64,000 nucleotides of DNA from JACQFK01 sp964619955 (GTDB taxonomy: Bacteria; Planctomycetota; MHYJ01; JACPRB01), in the NCBI GenBank assembly GCA_964619955.1, contig CAZUJF010000014.1:60130-124129 (forward strand). Reading direction: 5' to 3'. Positions within the stretch are counted from its first letter, which is position 1. Each line of letters starts with the position of its first letter. Both the position numbers and the translations under genes were made by a program. Shown one piece after another: positions 51,410 through 59,832 of the stretch. The notes under the pieces are model-generated. The model was not told the origin of the DNA. It saw nothing but the letters and a program-made list of their open reading frames with translations, and searched no databases.

Positions 51410-51593
51410 ACGGGACGGCCTTGAGCATGTTCGCGGGGTTTCTCGCCCTCATCCTCGCCAACGCCGCCGTGGGCGCCGGAGCGTGGCGTGAGGCGCGTAG
51501 CGGGGCTTCTGGAGGGGTCCGCATGCAGATCCCGATGGAGAAAGTATAGGACCTCCGGACGAGGCCGGGATCTCTTTCCCATCTGGCCGCCTC

Positions 51594-51641
51594 TTGACGT
51601 GGCGGCCGGAGAGCCTAGAATGTAGCCACATGTATAGCTAC
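51594..51641 (+). promoter_or_regulatory. Promoter and operator of the toxin-antitoxin operon
   Basis: TTGACG (51594-51599), 16-bp spacer, TAGAAT (51616-51621). The inverted repeat GTAGC (51622-51626) / GCTAC (51637-51641), with ACATGT in its middle, follows the -10 box and suits autorepression by the antitoxin. The rest of the 51410-51593 gap holds only a doubtful 40-codon frame from 51427. Confidence 0.6.
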
Positions 51642-51652
51642 GGAGGGAAGCC

Positions 51653-51943
51653 ATGAAGTTCGCGACCGTGAGGGTCCTGAAGAACCGGACCTCGGAGATG
51701 CTCCGCACCGCCGCCGGCGGCACGGACGTCCTCATCACCTCCCACGGCAGGCCCGTCGCCGTCCTCCACGGCATCGACGAGGGCGACCTCGAGGATTTCA
51801 TCTACAGCCGCCACCCCGGCCTCCGCAAGTCCATCGAGGAGGCCTGGCGCCACTACCAGAAGCACGGCGGCTTCTCGGCGGACGAGATCCTCCGGGATCT
51901 CCAGAAGAGGAGCAGGAAACGCCGTGGCCCGCTTCGAGCTTAG
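51653..51943 (+). CDS. Phd/YefM-family antitoxin
   Basis: 96 residues. The N-terminal MKFATVRVLKNRTSEMLRTAAGGTDVLITSHGRPVAVLHGI is the Phd/YefM DNA-binding fold, and the C-terminal half (LRKSIEEAWRHYQKHGGFSADEILRDLQ) is the toxin-binding extension. It should neutralise the toxin encoded by the overlapping next gene and repress the operon. GGAGGGAAG precedes the ATG. Confidence 0.85.
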   Translation: MKFATVRVLKNRTSEMLRTAAGGTDVLITSHGRPVAVLHGIDEGDLEDFIYSRHPGLRKSIEEAWRHYQKHGGFSADEILRDLQKRSRKRRGPLRA

Positions 51944-52205
51944 GTTCGACGAGCGATCCAGGGAGGATCTCGAGGACCTCTCCCCCGACGTCGCCGCCCG
52001 CATCGTGCGAAGGCTGGCCGAGACGCAGGAGAATCCCCGGCCCCGGGGAGACACCGTCAAACGGCTCCAGGGATTCTCGGTCCCCACGTACCGCTTCCGC
52101 GTGGGCGATTATCGCGCCGTCTTCCGGATCGCCGGGACCTTCGTCGTCGTCCTGCGGATCATCCACCGGAGCGAGCTGGAGCGCGCCCTGCACGACCTGG
52201 CGTAG
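51924..52205 (+). CDS. RelE/ParE-family toxin
   Basis: 93 residues, starting with GTG and overlapping the antitoxin gene by 20 bases. ARFELRFDERSREDLEDLSPDVAARIVRRLAE, then DTVKRLQG and YRFRVGDYRAVFRIAGTFVVVLRIIHRSE follow the RelE/ParE fold, with the basic Arg residues of the mRNA- or gyrase-acting face. Ribosome-dependent mRNA cleavage (RelE) is more likely than gyrase poisoning from the RVGDYR motif. It ends 20 bp from the convergent octahaem cytochrome gene. Confidence 0.85.
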   Translation: MARFELRFDERSREDLEDLSPDVAARIVRRLAETQENPRPRGDTVKRLQGFSVPTYRFRVGDYRAVFRIAGTFVVVLRIIHRSELERALHDLA

Positions 52206-52225
52206 CGGGGCGATCCGACGGTCGC

Positions 52226-54544
52226 TCATTTCTCGAGCGATTCCAGGAGGGTCGCCGTCGCGGGATCCTCCGGCGCCGCCTCGCGCAGACGCCGCGCCCA
52301 GCGCAGCGCCCGCACCCGGTCCCCCGACGCCGCCGACCACTGGGCCAGCGCCGCCAGCATGTCCCGGTCGTGGGGGGCGTACTCCAGGGCCTCCTCCAGC
52401 AGCCGGATCGCCGCGGCCCGGTCGCCCAACGATTCCACGCCCACGGCGTGGACGTACGCGTAGCGCGCCATCCGCGGCGCCAGACGCGCCGCCCGCTCCA
52501 GTTCGGGGAGGGCCTCGGCCCGCCGGCCCTGCCGGACCAGCAGCAGCCCGAGCGAATGCCGCAGCGGCGCCTCGTTCGTCACCCGCTTCAGCCCCTCCCG
52601 GAGGACCGCCTCCGCCTCCGGCAGACGCTCCTGCAGCGACAGCGCCTCCGCCAGGTTCACGTGCGAAGGCGCCAGCGCGGGCAGCAGATCCCGCGCGCGA
52701 CGGAAGGCGGCCTCGGCCTCCGGAAGCCGGCCCCGGCGCAGCGCCAGATTGCCCAGGTTCAGCTGCCCCTCCGGACGGTCCGCATGATGCTCCTGCACCG
52801 CGATCCATTCCTTCAGGACGCCTTCCAGGACGGGACGCTCCGCGGACGGGATCAGCTCCGCGGGCGTGTCGATCAGCCCCTCCGCCGCCTGCAGCCGCAG
52901 GGTCCCGACGGGATCCCGGAGCAGCGGGACGAGCAGCTCGACCCGGGTGCGGGGGTCCGCCGTCGCAAGCGCGCTCAGGGCCCCCTGGCGCACCAGGATC
53001 TCCTCGTCCCGGAGCCCGCGCCGCGCGGCCAGGATCTGCCGGGGCCCCGGAATCCCCGCCAGCAGCGAGAGCGCCGTCCCCCTCACGATGGGGGCGGCCT
53101 CGGGATTCCCCGCCAGCTCGGCCAGCTTGAGGTCGGCGCCCGGAGCGGCGGCGCGTCCCGCCTGGAGGATCTCGCCGAAGTGCGCGGGCGGACGTCGTCC
53201 TCCGGTCCACGAAGCCACCGCCGCCGCCGCCCAGTCGGCCGTCCGCTCCGCATGGCAGGCGGCGCAGGCGTTCGGCGTGCCCAGGCTCGCCGTCAGGTCG
53301 GGACGCGGCACGCGGAAGCCGTGGTCCCGGCGGGCGTCCACGCCCATGTAGACCCGGGAGGGCATGTGGCAGTCCACGCAACGCGCCCCGGGGCCCTCCG
53401 GACGGTGATGGTGGTGGCTCTCGACGTCGTAGCGCGCGGGCTGGTGGCATTGCGCGCAGAGGGCGTTTCCCTGGAAGCGCAGCCGCGCCGCGTGGGGCTC
53501 ATGGCAGTTCGAGCAGGTCACCGACGCGCGGTGCATCTTGCTCTGCAGGAAGGAGCCGTACTCGTAGACCTCGTCCAGGATCTGGCCGTCCGCATGGTAG
53601 AGCCCCTCGTCGAGCAGGCTGAGGCGATGCGTGTCCGCGAGCGGCCGGCCGTGCCGGTACTCGGGACTGAGCGTGGCGCGGCGCGCGTGACAGCGGGCGC
53701 AGGTCTCCACCTCGGCCCGCTGGGGGCGGCGCGACTGCGGACGCGCGATGGCCTGCCCCGGATCGAAGATCCAGCGGGACTCCAGCCCTTCCTTTAGGAG
53801 GACGTCGAGCCCGCGCGTCTCGTCCTCCTCGCGTTCCGCCGGCTTCCGGCCCGCCCACGCGACGTGCCGCGACCCGGGGCCGTGGCAGGCCTCGCAGGAG
53901 ACGTTGAGCTCCGACCAGAACGTCTTGAAGCGGTCCTCGCGGGCGTCGTAGTTCTTCCGGAAGCCCGTCACGTGACACTCGGCGCACATGAAGTTCCAGT
54001 TCTGCATCGGTCCCGTCCAGTGCAGCTCGTCCCCCGGGGGAATGGGTTCGGCATAGAGGGGGAACCAGCGTCCGCCCCCCGCGGCGGCGGGACGGCTGTC
54101 CCAGCAGAGCCCGGGCACCTGGATCCGGCCCCGGGGGAATTCGACCAGGTACTGCTGGAGCGGGTCCGCGCCGAAGCTGTGGGTCACGGGGTAGTCCTGC
54201 GGCGTGCCGTCGGGCCCGTCCGTGCGGATCCAGGGCCGGCCGTCCCGCGTGAAGAACGTCGAGGTCACGCCGTGGGCCTTCAGGGTCGATCCGTCGAAGC
54301 GGCCCAGGACGGAGCCCTCCCCGACGGGGTTCATCGCCCGGGCGTGGTCCGACGTCTCCCACAGCGCCGACTCCCGCGCGTGGCAGCCGGCGCAGGCGGC
54401 GCGGCCCACGAAGGCGGCCGGCGGGGGGGCGGACGGGCTCCGCGGGAAGAAGAGCACGCCCGAGACGACTCCCAAGGCGAGCAGCGCGGCCAGGGCAAGC
54501 GCGCGTCCTCCCGGCCTCCGCCGGGATGCAGGGGGCAGTTCCAT
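52226..54544 (-). CDS. Octahaem c-type cytochrome with HEAT-like and TPR repeats
   Basis: 772 residues. One N-terminal membrane helix (ALALAALLALGVVSGVLFF) is followed by eight CxxCH motifs: CAGCH, CAECH, CEACH, CARCH, CSNCH, CAQCH, CVDCH and CAACH. HEAT-like repeats (RGTALSLLAGIPGPRQILAARRGLRDEEIL) and TPR repeats (LNLGNLALRRGRLPEAEAAFRRARDLL) fill the C-terminal half. The haem part resembles cytochrome c554/octahaem reductase-like proteins, so it may take part in nitrogen-oxide or other electron transfer outside the cytoplasm. It is the last gene of the DUF1800-DUF1501-MoaD-like operon. A remnant of a second copy lies at 50043. Confidence 0.85.
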   Translation of the reverse strand: MELPPASRRRPGGRALALAALLALGVVSGVLFFPRSPSAPPPAAFVGRAACAGCHARESALWETSDHARAMNPVGEGSVLGRFDGSTLKAHGVTSTFFTRDGRPWIRTDGPDGTPQDYPVTHSFGADPLQQYLVEFPRGRIQVPGLCWDSRPAAAGGGRWFPLYAEPIPPGDELHWTGPMQNWNFMCAECHVTGFRKNYDAREDRFKTFWSELNVSCEACHGPGSRHVAWAGRKPAEREEDETRGLDVLLKEGLESRWIFDPGQAIARPQSRRPQRAEVETCARCHARRATLSPEYRHGRPLADTHRLSLLDEGLYHADGQILDEVYEYGSFLQSKMHRASVTCSNCHEPHAARLRFQGNALCAQCHQPARYDVESHHHHRPEGPGARCVDCHMPSRVYMGVDARRDHGFRVPRPDLTASLGTPNACAACHAERTADWAAAAVASWTGGRRPPAHFGEILQAGRAAAPGADLKLAELAGNPEAAPIVRGTALSLLAGIPGPRQILAARRGLRDEEILVRQGALSALATADPRTRVELLVPLLRDPVGTLRLQAAEGLIDTPAELIPSAERPVLEGVLKEWIAVQEHHADRPEGQLNLGNLALRRGRLPEAEAAFRRARDLLPALAPSHVNLAEALSLQERLPEAEAVLREGLKRVTNEAPLRHSLGLLLVRQGRRAEALPELERAARLAPRMARYAYVHAVGVESLGDRAAAIRLLEEALEYAPHDRDMLAALAQWSAASGDRVRALRWARRLREAAPEDPATATLLESLEK

Positions 54545-54559
54545 GAGGCTCCGGCCGGT

Positions 54560-54802
54560 TCAGACGCCGGGGATCAGGGAGACGACGTCTCCGGCGGAAA
54601 CGGCGCTGGCCGGTCCCGCCTCCTCGGTGTTCACGGTCAGCCTTAGCATACCGTCCAGACGCAATCCGGGAAGGGCCGTCTGGAGGGCGGCGAGCACGTC
54701 GTCCACCGTCCCCCCCGACGTGGAGACGCGGACCTGGGACGCCCCCGCCAGATCGGCGAGGGGGCCGTGGAGCCGGACGTCGATCTCCAGGAATTCCGCC
54801 AT
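54560..54802 (-). CDS. MoaD/ThiS-like beta-grasp protein with an atypical C-terminus
   Basis: 80 residues. EIDVRLHGPLADLAG, GGTVDDVLAALQTALPGL and ASAVSAGDVVSLIPGV match the MoaD/ThiS beta-grasp fold. The last residues are Pro-Gly-Val instead of the Gly-Gly needed for adenylation and thiocarboxylate formation, so it is unlikely to be a normal sulfur carrier. It lies 9 bp after the DUF1501 gene and 15 bp before the octahaem cytochrome gene. Confidence 0.65.
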   Translation of the reverse strand: MAEFLEIDVRLHGPLADLAGASQVRVSTSGGTVDDVLAALQTALPGLRLDGMLRLTVNTEEAGPASAVSAGDVVSLIPGV

Positions 54803-54811
54803 CGTCCGGCG

Positions 54812-56182
54812 TCAGGCCATGAACCCGAGCGGGGCGAATTCGTTGGGCCGTTCGGCGGCGAGGGCGTCGAACTTGGGGATCACCTTGTTGATCGTGGCCG
54901 CATCGTCCCCGAAGTGCTTCGCGAAGATCTCGCCGAAGACGGCACGGTAATCGGTCCAGTGGGTGAGGTAGCGGCCGCTCTTGGAGGAGAAGACGCCGCC
55001 GTCCTTGTTCCAGGCCTCGGGCGAGGGGGCGTTGTAGACGCCGCCCTTCACGCCGCCGCCGGCGGCCAGCATGATCATGGCGTTGCCGTGGTCGGTGCCC
55101 TTGCTGCCGTTCTCCTCCGAGGTCCGGCCGAACTCGGTCACGGTGACCAGCAGGAGGTCGTCCCACTGGTCCCGGAGGTCCCGCGAGAGCGCCTGGAAGA
55201 CCTGGGCGATCTGCCGCAGGAGGCCGGGGTAGGAGCCGTCCAGTTTCCCCTGGTTGCCGTGGGTGTCGAACCCGTCGAGGTTCAGGCCGAGGAGCCGGAC
55301 CGGGGTTTCCTTGAGCAGCTGCGCGGCCTGGCGGGCGGCCGTTCCGAAGCCGCCCTTGGGGTATTCCGCCCCGTGGGCCGGGGCGTACGCGTCGGGGTTG
55401 ATGGCCCGGAGCCGCTGCATCACCTCGGCCATGGTGCATCCGAGGTGGTGGATCTCCTGCCGGTAGGGCTTGGACGGATCGTCGGGCGCGCCCGCGTATT
55501 CGCCGAGGAACCCGCTGCCCGCGGACGACCCCTCGGGGACGCGGCCGAGGAGCTTCACGTTCTGGGCGTCCGTCCCGTCGAAGCGGAATTTCCGGATGTC
55601 CGACGAATTGGGGATGGCGTAGCGGCCCTTCAGGGCGACCAGCTGCCGGTCCGAGAGGCCGAAGCCCGAGAAATGGTTCCTGAGCAGGTCGAGTTTCTCG
55701 AGGGCCTGCCGGTAGAGCATGCCCTCCTGCAGGTTGGGCTGGTCCGTCGTGCCGTTCTCGTAGAACTGCTGGCTGTCGAAATGGGACTGGTTGTGGTTCT
55801 TGTAGCCCACCCGGTGCAGCAACGCGAGCCGTCCCTCCCGGTAGATTTCCATGAAGGGCTCGAAGGCGGGGTTGAGTTCGACGAAGCTCTGCAGCGAGCG
55901 GTCGACCTTGGCGCGGGGGTCCGTCCCGTCGAGGCGGATCGTCTCCCCGGGCGCGAGGAAGAGGGTGGGGCGCGACTTGAGGCTGTAGTTGGGGTCGCCC
56001 CGCGGGATCAGGGCGTTGAGCCCGTCCATGCCGCCCCGGAGGAAGATGTAGATGAGCTTCTTGCCGCCCGCGGCGGGGCCGGCCGCCCAGAGGCGCCGGT
56101 CCAGGAGCCCGGGGCCCAAACCGAGCCCGAACGCGGCAAGGGCCGCGCCGTTCCGGATGAAGTCGCGACGGTCGATGTTCAC
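54812..56182 (-). CDS. DUF1501 family Tat-exported protein (copy 2)
   Basis: 456 residues, with the twin-arginine signal RRDFIRNGAALAAFGLG. Core motifs: FLRGGMDGLNALIPRG, HFDSQQFYENGT, NLDGFDTHGNQGKLDG, VTVTEFGRTSEENGSKGTDHGNAMIML. Metal-binding Asp and His residues of an alkaline-phosphatase-like fold seem conserved. The start is GTG 56182 with GAGGAT before it; longer frames are the shadow of the upstream gene. It follows DUF1800 copy 3 by 17 bp. Confidence 0.86.
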   Translation of the reverse strand: MNIDRRDFIRNGAALAAFGLGLGPGLLDRRLWAAGPAAGGKKLIYIFLRGGMDGLNALIPRGDPNYSLKSRPTLFLAPGETIRLDGTDPRAKVDRSLQSFVELNPAFEPFMEIYREGRLALLHRVGYKNHNQSHFDSQQFYENGTTDQPNLQEGMLYRQALEKLDLLRNHFSGFGLSDRQLVALKGRYAIPNSSDIRKFRFDGTDAQNVKLLGRVPEGSSAGSGFLGEYAGAPDDPSKPYRQEIHHLGCTMAEVMQRLRAINPDAYAPAHGAEYPKGGFGTAARQAAQLLKETPVRLLGLNLDGFDTHGNQGKLDGSYPGLLRQIAQVFQALSRDLRDQWDDLLLVTVTEFGRTSEENGSKGTDHGNAMIMLAAGGGVKGGVYNAPSPEAWNKDGGVFSSKSGRYLTHWTDYRAVFGEIFAKHFGDDAATINKVIPKFDALAAERPNEFAPLGFMA

Positions 56183-56199
56183 GGCAATCCTCCTCACCA

Positions 56200-58410
56200 C
56201 TACTGGTACTGCCACTGGGGGAAACTGAACAGGAAGGCCAGGGTCTGTCTCAGCCGGGGTTCGAAATCGGGGTTCGTGCGCACGAGGGGGAGGGGGGCGC
56301 CGTCCGCCCCGCTGCCGAGGAAGCGGGCGATGCGGCCCTCCTGCGCGGCGCTCAGGGATCCCAGGAAGAGGGTCCGGTTGAACGCGGCCGCGATCGTCGC
56401 GGGGCTTTCGAGGTCGGCCTCCGCGAGCAGCCGGAGCGGGTCGGCCGCCAGGTCCGCGGATTTTCGGGACGAGGCCCCGGAGAGGAGGTGCGTGAACGCC
56501 AGCCGCTGCTGGAAGCTGCCCATCTCGATGAGCTTGCTTCCGATCTCGGGCCAGCCGTCGGGCTCCTTCCGCGTGAAGTACTCCATGCCCATGCCCTGGA
56601 GGAGCCGGGGCAGGTCCTTGCCCGGGCCGCGCGCGTCGGCGGCCCGGATGCTGCTGCTGATGAACTCGAAGGGATCCTTGATCTTCGACTGGAAGGCGCG
56701 GTCCGACCAGAACTCGTCGGACTTCAGCAGGGTCCGGACCACGTCCCGGAGGTTCCCCTTCGGGGTGCCGGCATTCCAGGTCTCGAGGCAGCGCTTCAGC
56801 AGCCCCGCGTACGGTCCTTCCGAAGGGGTCCGGAAATCGATCTCGTCGCCGACCAGCTTCCGGATGAGCTTCACGCAGATGAAGAGCGGGGTCGAGGGGT
56901 GGTCGAGGATCCTCCGGATGGCGAGCTCGCCCTCCTCGAGCCCCGCGGTTCCGTCCCTGCCCGCCACCTCCAGGACCTGCGGCGTCCCCTTGAAGAGGGT
57001 CTTCCGGTCGGCGGCGTTGTGCAGGGCGGGCGTGTAGTGGAAGGTGAAGACGCCCGCGGGGTCGCCGGTCTCCAGGCTGCCCGGAAGGACCTGCCGGTCG
57101 CTGAGCGTGGGCCGCAGCGTCAGGTCGGAACTGCCCTTGCCCACGTTGAGCGCGACCAGGGCGAGCACGTTCTCCCCGGCCACCAGGTGCTTCTTGAAGG
57201 CGTTGAGGTTGAACTGGATCTGCGGGCCCGCCTCGTGGCCCATGGGCGCCACCGCCTCGAAGGACAGGGGCTGGCCGGGCTTGCCGGGGGCGTTGAAGCG
57301 GGCCGCCTCGACGCCGTTCAGATACGCGACGAACCCGTCGTCCACGTCCACCGTCAGGATGAGGTGCTGGCGCAGCGCCGCGGGATCGGCGAGCGTGAAG
57401 GTCTTCCGGAGGAACAGCGTGGTGTAGCCGTTGGCCATGTCCGCCAGCGTCGTCGCGTCGTCGTTGTCCCCGTAGCCCACGCTGGCCGGCCCCCGGAGCC
57501 AGGACGCATCGTTGAAGCCGGGTTTGCTCCAGCCCTCCGGGGGGTTCTGGGTGCCCTTGAAATAGCTCCAGTCCCGGGCCGAGGCGGGCACCAGGTCCGC
57601 GGGGGCCGCGAGGACGATGTCCGACACCTTCACGCCCGTCGGCGCGTGGGGGTCGCCGGCCTCGCGGAGCGGGACGCGGGCGACGCCCCAGCCGGTGAAG
57701 CAGCGCGCCAGCTGCTCGATGTCCTGCTGCACGTAGCCGTGATCGACGCCGAAGCTGTGCAGTTCGAGGATTTCGCGCGCGTAGTTCTCGTTGGGGCGGC
57801 CCTTCACGTTGAGGACGCTGTCGAGATAGATGAGCATGGCCGGGCTGCGGGCGCTGAAGCGCAGCAGGTCCTCGAAGGAGCCCAGCGCGTGTCCGCGGAA
57901 GTACTCGAACTCCTGGTGTTCGAGATGGGCGGCCTCGCGTTTGGCCTCGGCGGCGGGGAAGGCGTCGCCGGCGTCGGAGTTCTGCAGCGCGTCGATGTAT
58001 TCCGCGACCTTGGCGCCGTCCGTCGTGAAATGGTTCTCCCAGAAGATCCCCAGGACGGTCTGGAGCTGGCGCCGCGAATGGACGGCCTGGAGGTGCGCGA
58101 GCGTCTTGAGCTCGGCGAGCCCGCGGATGCGTTTGCCGAAGCCGCGGTCCTCGAAGAGCGGCGCGGCGAGGGCCTCGAGGGCGGCGTCGTCGATGGATTC
58201 CGGCCGGAGCTGCTCCTCGATCCAGGCGTCGACGCCGATCTCCTTCACGCGGAGCGCGTCGGCGCGGGAGGGGCCGTGGGCCGCCCGGTTGAGCAGGTGC
58301 GAAATCCTGCGCTCGTCGGGGCCGCCCCCGGGGGCGGCCGGGGCCGCGCAGGGCAGCAGGAGGAGCAGGAGGAGGGAGAGCCGGAGGCGGCGGGGGAAGG
58401 AGCCGGACAT
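56200..58410 (-). CDS. DUF1800 family secreted protein with an inserted beta-sandwich (copy 3)
   Basis: 736 residues, about 190 more than the other two copies. A signal peptide (LRLSLLLLLLLPCAAPAAPG) precedes the family pattern RISHLLNRAAHGPS, ENHFTT, PAMLIYLDSVLN, NENYAREILELHSFGVDHGY. The extra length is an insert between the two DUF1800 halves with WSYFKGTQNPPEGWSKPGFND, FLRKTFTLADPAAL and LTVDVDDGFVAYLNGVEAARFN, a jelly-roll domain like those of bacterial sugar-binding proteins. A polysaccharide partner is possible. GGAGGG precedes the ATG. A perfect palindromic operator lies 79 bp upstream. Confidence 0.87.
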   Translation of the reverse strand: MSGSFPRRLRLSLLLLLLLPCAAPAAPGGGPDERRISHLLNRAAHGPSRADALRVKEIGVDAWIEEQLRPESIDDAALEALAAPLFEDRGFGKRIRGLAELKTLAHLQAVHSRRQLQTVLGIFWENHFTTDGAKVAEYIDALQNSDAGDAFPAAEAKREAAHLEHQEFEYFRGHALGSFEDLLRFSARSPAMLIYLDSVLNVKGRPNENYAREILELHSFGVDHGYVQQDIEQLARCFTGWGVARVPLREAGDPHAPTGVKVSDIVLAAPADLVPASARDWSYFKGTQNPPEGWSKPGFNDASWLRGPASVGYGDNDDATTLADMANGYTTLFLRKTFTLADPAALRQHLILTVDVDDGFVAYLNGVEAARFNAPGKPGQPLSFEAVAPMGHEAGPQIQFNLNAFKKHLVAGENVLALVALNVGKGSSDLTLRPTLSDRQVLPGSLETGDPAGVFTFHYTPALHNAADRKTLFKGTPQVLEVAGRDGTAGLEEGELAIRRILDHPSTPLFICVKLIRKLVGDEIDFRTPSEGPYAGLLKRCLETWNAGTPKGNLRDVVRTLLKSDEFWSDRAFQSKIKDPFEFISSSIRAADARGPGKDLPRLLQGMGMEYFTRKEPDGWPEIGSKLIEMGSFQQRLAFTHLLSGASSRKSADLAADPLRLLAEADLESPATIAAAFNRTLFLGSLSAAQEGRIARFLGSGADGAPLPLVRTNPDFEPRLRQTLAFLFSFPQWQYQ

Positions 58411-58488
58411 GGGAAGTCCCTCCTGGACATCCGTCCGCGGCCCGCCGCATCCACCCGCCCGCTCCGCTCCGGCGGCCGCATAATTTAA

Positions 58489-58501
58489 GTAACCTAGTTA
58501 C
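58489..58501. promoter_or_regulatory. Perfect palindromic operator upstream of DUF1800 copy 3
   Basis: GTAAC-CTA-GTTAC, extended by one further pair to 15 bp (A...T), 79 bp upstream of the ATG at 58410 in the AT-rich part of the gap 58411-58555. No other feature is seen in this gap. Confidence 0.66.
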
Positions 58502-58555
58502 TATACACGTCCAACGCGGGGTCGTGGGGGCGCGATGAAAAAATGTCCGCGCGGG

Positions 58556-59806
58556 TCAGCGCGGGACGGCGTCGGCCGGGGGGAGCTCCCCGCGGAGCAG
58601 GCGGGCCCCGGCGCCCGCGAGCTTCAGGTAGAAGTCGGACGGCAGCCCTTCATAGCCGACGAAGCGGACGCCCTCGCCGGACGGGACGTCGTTCGTGCAT
58701 TTGAAGATCGCCGTCGCCTCGTCCACCTCGTCGAACATCGCGACGTAGATCATGGACGCCCCCGCGCGTTTCGCGGCGAGCAGCTGGGCCCAGAAGAGCT
58801 CGCCCTTGAGCCGCGGGATCTGGTCCAAAGGTTTTCCGTACATGTTGTGCCAGCTGAAGCCGGGAAAGACGACGGGCAGGTAGTCGACTTTCGCCTCGCG
58901 GCACCAGGCCAGGTCCGGGACCCAGACCTTCTCGCCGTGGGCCTTCGCCTGCGCGGGCGTCGCATAGCGGCCCACGGTCCAGGGGCTCAACACGTCCGCC
59001 TTCCGCAGCAGCTCGCGCACGGCCGGGTCGGGGCTGGCGTCGCGCTTCGACTCCCTCCAGCCCGTGGGGACGCCGAGCATGACCGAGCAGCCGTCCGCGC
59101 GGAGGAACTCGACGAGCGCGGCGCATTCCTCGAGGGTGTACTCGCGGCCGTCCCCGAAACCGACGCCCCAGACGGCGACGAGGGGTTTGCCGCGATGACG
59201 GAGGTAGGCGGGGTCGTCGCCGATCTTCATGCGGGTGCGCAGGGCGCGCCAGTCGTCCTGGAGCGCGGGCAGGCGCCCGGCCTTCAGCCCGGTGAGGTCG
59301 TACATGACCGCGTAGGCGCGGCCGGCGCGGTTGGCCCCCTCGCGGCAGGAGGCGAGCACGACGTTGTTGTGGCGCAGGGTGCGCGGGTCGCGCAGGCCCG
59401 CGGCGAAGCGCTGCACGAAGGCGCCGTCGATGCCGTAGTCGCGCATCCATTGGAAATGCCGCCGCACGGTCGCGGGCTTCCAGGAGCTGAAGACCTCGGC
59501 GGCGCGGCCGTCGGCGTGGACGAATCCCGTGGCGAAGCGTTCCTCGGGCGCGAGTTCGGAGACGTCCGGCCAGAGGTCGATCTTGGCGTTTCCCGGGGCG
59601 AAGGGTTTGTTGCGGTCCTTCGTCCAATGGGTCCAGCCGCGCTCGGCCCCGTCCCCGGCGGCGTTGAACCAGCCCTGGTAGCCGGCCATGAGTTTGCCGT
59701 CGAGCGTGGAGGTGTCGACGCCGCGGACCGAGGGCCCCGCATAGGGCGCGAGGGGTTCCTCGGAGGCCTGCGGCGCGAGCAGCAGCAGGAGCGTCAGGAT
59801 CGGCAT
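58556..59806 (-). CDS. GH71/GH99-like secreted glycoside hydrolase
   Basis: 416 residues with a signal peptide (MPILTLLLLLAPQA). LMAGYQGWFNAAGDG and RHFQWMRDYGIDGAFVQRF are typical of the GH71/GH99-like barrel, where WF and the FVQRF strand lie near the active site. Later conserved pieces are VWGVGFGDGREYT, LPVVFPGFSWHNMYG and MIYVAMFDEVDEATAIFK. The family acts on alpha-glucan or alpha-mannan; I cannot fix the specificity. It begins 27 bp after the giant cytochrome gene, in the same orientation. Confidence 0.75.
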   Translation of the reverse strand: MPILTLLLLLAPQASEEPLAPYAGPSVRGVDTSTLDGKLMAGYQGWFNAAGDGAERGWTHWTKDRNKPFAPGNAKIDLWPDVSELAPEERFATGFVHADGRAAEVFSSWKPATVRRHFQWMRDYGIDGAFVQRFAAGLRDPRTLRHNNVVLASCREGANRAGRAYAVMYDLTGLKAGRLPALQDDWRALRTRMKIGDDPAYLRHRGKPLVAVWGVGFGDGREYTLEECAALVEFLRADGCSVMLGVPTGWRESKRDASPDPAVRELLRKADVLSPWTVGRYATPAQAKAHGEKVWVPDLAWCREAKVDYLPVVFPGFSWHNMYGKPLDQIPRLKGELFWAQLLAAKRAGASMIYVAMFDEVDEATAIFKCTNDVPSGEGVRFVGYEGLPSDFYLKLAGAGARLLRGELPPADAVPR

Positions 59807-59832
59807 GCGCGCACTGTATCCGAAGCGGCGTC

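Noticed and set aside
51427..51549. Small 40-codon frame with a hydrophobic start after the gene at 50234
   Set aside because: No convincing ribosome binding site and no recognisable family; it could be chance in the gap before the toxin-antitoxin operon.
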